Shown: in pieces, positions 60,925 through 64,000 of the stretch | Layout: every line of letters starts with the position of its first letter | Position numbering within the stretch: the stretch's first letter is position 1 | Source: Candidatus Saccharimonadota bacterium | GTDB lineage: Bacteria; Patescibacteriota; Saccharimonadia; Saccharimonadales; Saccharimonadaceae | Assembly (NCBI GenBank): GCA_017406985.1 | Contig: JAFQXL010000004.1 | Span: 371,708-435,707, forward strand | Reading direction: 5' to 3' | Length of the DNA: 64,000 bases | Notes under the pieces: model-generated | The model's database searches: none | What the model saw: only the letters and a program-made list of their open reading frames with translations | Told to the model about the DNA's origin: nothing | Position numbers and translations under genes: made by a program

Positions 60925-61512
60925 TTATTTTATCATTTTACGGTGTTTTTCCCAAATCTCTTTCGCTTCTTTCTCGAGGTCGCGAGCCAAAGTCGCGCGT
61001 CCGACATTATCGAGACCGATTTCAATATTTAAGGCATGTTCAATCTGATTTACGGCGATTTGAGGAATCGGGAGAGCGGAAGTAGATTTTTTGACTTTAC
61101 CTTTAAAATTAACTCCGCCGGGGAGGCTCGCTTCGAGACCGCCGATTTCGTCACCACGTTCAAAAATCTCGATTTCTATATCCTCGAATTTTTCTTCAAT
61201 AAAAATTCCGGCATCGAACTTTAATTCTGTTATAACGAATTTTAAGCCATCTTTTTCAAGATTTTTCGCATCGCCAACCTCTAAACCAATCATCTCTAGA
61301 GCATCTTTAAAATCTTCAATAATTTCTTTTGATTTTTCCGAGCCGTCCGAAGAGAGAAGAACAGAAGTTGGGATCTCGGCGCCCGACTTAGCCTCGCGCG
61401 AATTTCCGAGATAGCGGACAAGACCAATCGAAACCGCCTGAATAAATCCGGAGGTAATATTCTCGGATTTTTCGGAGAGGATTCCGTTATTAAAATAGGC
61501 TTTAAGCGGCAT
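60925..61512 (-). CDS. Unknown protein resembling the first domain of phosphohexomutases
   Basis: 195 residues. YFNNGILSEKSENITSGFIQAVSIGLVRYL followed by VLLSSDGSEKSKEIIEDFKDALEMIGLEV resembles domain 1 of phosphoglucomutase/phosphomannomutase. The catalytic serine loop (TASHNP) and domains 2-4 are absent, so activity is not expected. It overlaps pta by 11 bp and sits four bases ahead of the MurC-like gene. A regulatory or vestigial role is possible. Confidence 0.6.
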   Translation of the reverse strand: MPLKAYFNNGILSEKSENITSGFIQAVSIGLVRYLGNSREAKSGAEIPTSVLLSSDGSEKSKEIIEDFKDALEMIGLEVGDAKNLEKDGLKFVITELKFDAGIFIEEKFEDIEIEIFERGDEIGGLEASLPGGVNFKGKVKKSTSALPIPQIAVNQIEHALNIEIGLDNVGRATLARDLEKEAKEIWEKHRKMIK

Positions 61513-62275
61513 TTAATCTCGCTAACTTTAATTCAATTTCAATTACTTTTAAGACGTCTTCTTTCGAGCTTCCGCGCGAGAGGTCAGAAAGGGGAGCGTT
61601 AAAGCCCTGTAAAATCGGGCCAGCAGCAACAAAACCGCCGAAACGTTCCATCGCTTTATAGAGAATATTTCCAGTGTTTAAATCAGGGGCGATTAAAACG
61701 TTCGCTTGTCCGGCGACAGTCGAGCCAGGGGCTTTTTTATCACCGATAGTTTTATCGATTGCGGCGTCGAGCTGGAGCTCGCCGTCGATAGCGATTTCGG
61801 GATATTTTTCATGAATTCGGTTTACGACATTTCGGATTCTCATAATCGAAGGGTCGCTTCCGCCAGAACCTAAAGTAGAGAACGAGAGCATCGCGACTTT
61901 CGGCTCAGTTTTTAAGACGGCTTTCGCGGTTTTATAGGTCTGGAGAGTAATATCGAAGAGCTGATCCTCGGTCGGGTTTTTACAGGCAGCGGCATCCCCT
62001 AAAACATAGACACTGTCGTCTTTTTCTAAAACAAAGCTCGCGGAAAACGTTTCGTCTTTTTTTCCGATAATGTCTCTCGCGGAGAGGATAACGTCGCGCG
62101 AAGTATAGTCAATTCCGCCGACAAGCGCGTCAGCTTCTTTATTCTTAACTTTTTCACAAGCTTCTTCGAGGGAGTTAACAAAAATAGGCTCAAAATCTTC
62201 GAATTTTTCTCTAGCTTCTTTTGTCGCCGCTTTAATTATTCCGTTTTCTTGTTCTGGAAAAACTATTCTGATCAT
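61502..62275 (-). CDS. pta: Phosphate acetyltransferase, compact form
   Basis: 257 residues against about 325-340 for common Pta. The catalytic core is present: MLSFSTLGSGGSDPSIMRIRNVV, IDGELQLDAAIDKTIG, NVLIAPDLNTGNILYKAMERFGG and AAGPILQGFNAPLSDLSRGSS. It interconverts acetyl-CoA and acetyl phosphate, giving ATP through acetate kinase (not in the window). The N-terminal domain is trimmed. The start lies inside the end of the polymerase-fusion gene (44-bp overlap). Confidence 0.88.
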   Translation of the reverse strand: MIRIVFPEQENGIIKAATKEAREKFEDFEPIFVNSLEEACEKVKNKEADALVGGIDYTSRDVILSARDIIGKKDETFSASFVLEKDDSVYVLGDAAACKNPTEDQLFDITLQTYKTAKAVLKTEPKVAMLSFSTLGSGGSDPSIMRIRNVVNRIHEKYPEIAIDGELQLDAAIDKTIGDKKAPGSTVAGQANVLIAPDLNTGNILYKAMERFGGFVAAGPILQGFNAPLSDLSRGSSKEDVLKVIEIELKLARLNAA

Positions 62276-64000
62276 ATATTAAGTATATCATAGGTAACAG
62301 ATAGACGTGAAGAGCGTTCGGGAGGCCGGAAAAGAAGATGAGTTGGAAGAGAAAGGCGACGAAGAGCGCGAGAGAAAAGGCATTAAACTTAATTTTTTCG
62401 AGCTTAAAGAAAGTGATAATCGACATAATAAGGGCGAAAATCCCGAAAAGGCCGGTTTCAAGAAGAGTCTCGAGATATTCATTCTGGACAATCTCTTTTT
62501 TATGTCCCTGTTTTTCGGGGAAATGACGATACAGCTCGGTTCCGGCAGAGCCAACGCCGGTCCCAAAGAGTAAGTTCGTCGGGTTTTCGGTCGAGATTTT
62601 TAAGGCGAACTCGGCAAGCTCGAGACGGCGGTTTGTAGATTCTTCGACATAACCGTTAAAGTCAGGGGAATTATCTTCTGCTGGTTCGACTTCTTGAGAC
62701 TTCTTCTTTAGAGGCTCAGTATGTCCGAGTTTATCGAAAGTAAGTTGAGAAAGGGCGCGATTTATCCCGGTTACATAGTTCGCGTCGGTCGGACCGATTG
62801 TCGAGAGAATCCCTTGAAGATTTAAGCTAAAGATAAACGTAAAGAATATAAGCACGAGAAGCTTTATAAGACTTTTAAGACTTTTTCGAAAATGAATTAA
62901 GAGGATAAACGCTCCGAGGAGAAAGGCAAAAATCGCTCCGCGAGAGAGAGTTAAGAAAAGGGTAGTTAAACTTAAAATCGCGACGAGAAGATAGTTTATT
63001 TGACTTTTTCTATTTTTATTTTTTAATAGGGAATTAAGGCTTAAGAAAATCGGCGCGAGAAGGAGAGAACCCATAAACTGCGGCTCGGGAGAAAAACCGT
63101 TTGGATGGGCGAAACCAAAAGTTTTAGAGACGCAGTTTTCGCAGAGAAGAGTTAAACTTTTATCGGCACCTATAGCGTCGAGAAAAACCTGAACGATACA
63201 GAAAAGACAAACGAGAGCAGTCGTAAAGAGAAAGATTTTCTTCGTATTTTTTATTAAAGTAGCGTTTCGAACAAGGTCTTTTATTCCTAAAATAGAGATA
63301 AAGAGGCAGAGGACTACACCGACAGTTAAAATCCCGCGGAGCTTATCGCTCGACCAGAGAAGAGTTAAAACGAGAAAAAGCGGAGCAAAAAGGAGCGGAG
63401 TTTTTAGATTTTCTTTAAGATATTTTAGAACCGGTTTTAGGCTGAGGAGTGCAAAAAACCCGAGCCAGATTAAGGGAAGAGTCAGCTCGAGATACATCGA
63501 GCTAGTTTCGCCGAGGATAAATTTCGGAAAATTCGAGAAGAAGAGAACGGCAGGAAAGGTCATAAAGAGGAAACTTCGAAGTCCCAGCGAGCCGATTTTA
63601 ATAGTTTTTTCCGTTTCTAAACGAGGCTTTTTTAGCGGGAGCTTTAGGGAATTAATCTCCTTTTTGATTTTCTTGACAAAGTTTTCCCGAGAGAATTTTT
63701 CGACAGATTTAGAAATTTTCTTCGAGTCGAGGGGAACTGTCCGCTTTTCAAATTTCTTTAAGGTTTTTTCAAGCGATTTTTCGGTCGGCTCGTCGAAGAA
63801 AAAGCCATTAACGTTTTCTTTAATATAATCTAGAGCGCCACCTTTTTTTAAAGCGATAACCGGACAGCCGGCGCTCATCGCTTCGACCGGCGCGATTCCG
63901 AACGGCTCTTCGCTCGGGAAGATAAACGCGTTCGCAAGGCTCGAGAGAAAAGCGAGATCTTGTTTTTTCAGAGGTTCGAGGAAGAGAATATTCTTCGAGT
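62232..64000 (-). CDS. GT4 glycosyltransferase fused to O-antigen-polymerase-like domain (5' end off window)
   Basis: The frame is open to the right edge. The first visible residues are the end of a GT4 catalytic domain: PSEEPFGIAPVEAMSAGCPVIALKKGGALDYI, with the E-x7-E pair. After a basic linker (about 60 residues) come 10-11 membrane helices with a long outer loop, as in Wzy/WaaL O-antigen ligases (FGFAHPNGFSPEPQFMG, LSRGAIFAFLLGAF, FGTGVGSAGTELYRHF). The internal ATG at 63878 is not the start. A sugar transferase and a polymerase in one chain is uncommon. The gene ends 44 bp inside pta. Confidence 0.83.
   Translation of the reverse strand, partial: SKNILFLEPLKKQDLAFLSSLANAFIFPSEEPFGIAPVEAMSAGCPVIALKKGGALDYIKENVNGFFFDEPTEKSLEKTLKKFEKRTVPLDSKKISKSVEKFSRENFVKKIKKEINSLKLPLKKPRLETEKTIKIGSLGLRSFLFMTFPAVLFFSNFPKFILGETSSMYLELTLPLIWLGFFALLSLKPVLKYLKENLKTPLLFAPLFLVLTLLWSSDKLRGILTVGVVLCLFISILGIKDLVRNATLIKNTKKIFLFTTALVCLFCIVQVFLDAIGADKSLTLLCENCVSKTFGFAHPNGFSPEPQFMGSLLLAPIFLSLNSLLKNKNRKSQINYLLVAILSLTTLFLTLSRGAIFAFLLGAFILLIHFRKSLKSLIKLLVLIFFTFIFSLNLQGILSTIGPTDANYVTGINRALSQLTFDKLGHTEPLKKKSQEVEPAEDNSPDFNGYVEESTNRRLELAEFALKISTENPTNLLFGTGVGSAGTELYRHFPEKQGHKKEIVQNEYLETLLETGLFGIFALIMSIITFFKLEKIKFNAFSLALFVAFLFQLIFFSGLPNALHVYLLPMIYLIYDQNSFSRTRKRNN

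Noticed and set aside
1-64000. CRISPR array or rRNA genes
   Set aside because: No regular repeat-spacer pattern and no conserved rRNA sequence seen on either strand.

Overview
The window most likely comes from a small-genome bacterium of the Candidate Phyla Radiation (Patescibacteria), with Candidatus Saccharibacteria as the best guess. This is inferred from several traits together. Spacing is very tight, with many ATGA or TAATG overlaps and convergent genes that touch. HolA, Pta and DnaJ are short. There are many type IV pilin genes and many large surface proteins of unknown function. Cell-wall genes (MurC-like, UppP, FtsB-like) are present, but no biosynthetic pathways are seen. TGA is used as a normal stop, which argues against the UGA=Gly lineages Gracilibacteria and Absconditabacteria. 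No rRNA gene or CRISPR array was seen.

Layout: 1-402 is the 3' end of a glycine-rich surface protein. 453-5023 holds yebC, a frameshifted membrane pyrophosphatase gene, ruvA with a pilin, and an HD hydrolase. 5054-7057 is a wall-anchored-looking surface protein. A tRNA-Ser follows at 7197, with a near-copy of its 3' end 88 bp downstream. Beyond it lies an AT-rich accessory block (about 7.3-21.7 kb). This block carries an MFS transporter, a zeta-type kinase with a tiny partner, a PIN RNase with an ImmA/IrrE-like protein that has lost its HExxH site, and a complete Wzx/Wzy-type polysaccharide operon read leftward from about 20.5 kb. It also holds a CdiA-CT-like nuclease overlapping a putative immunity gene.

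21.7-38.9 kb is housekeeping: dnaJ with a perfect CIRCE operator, a MacB-like ABC exporter, a RimB/RimK pair, ung-tmk, a DHH-like proline-rich protein, holA-mutM-rpsT, uppP, and dnaK with a cluster of HrcA-type half-sites. 38.9-46.2 kb holds a Cys-repeat surface protein, an operon with a flavoprotein of the disulfide-reductase family that lacks both redox cysteines next to a PMT-type mannosyltransferase, and a second GT-C enzyme. An initiator tRNA (46265) and a lipoprotein follow. 47.4-56.0 kb is a leftward cluster of PilX/PilW-like minor pilins with an 1119-residue surface protein. After that come an FtsB-like protein, an ABC exporter, a CAT-anticodon tRNA, a MurC-like ligase, phosphotransacetylase, and a glycosyltransferase fused to an O-antigen-polymerase-like domain that runs off the right edge.

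The clearest regulatory pattern is a -10 box exactly 6 nt before the ATG at nine genes, which predicts leaderless mRNAs. The most interesting candidate systems are the nuclease/immunity pair at 20694-21646, the protease-dead ImmA plus PIN pair at 9939-11594, the minor-pilin/giant-protein cluster at 47352-55979, and the cysteine-less flavoprotein operon at 40517-44551.
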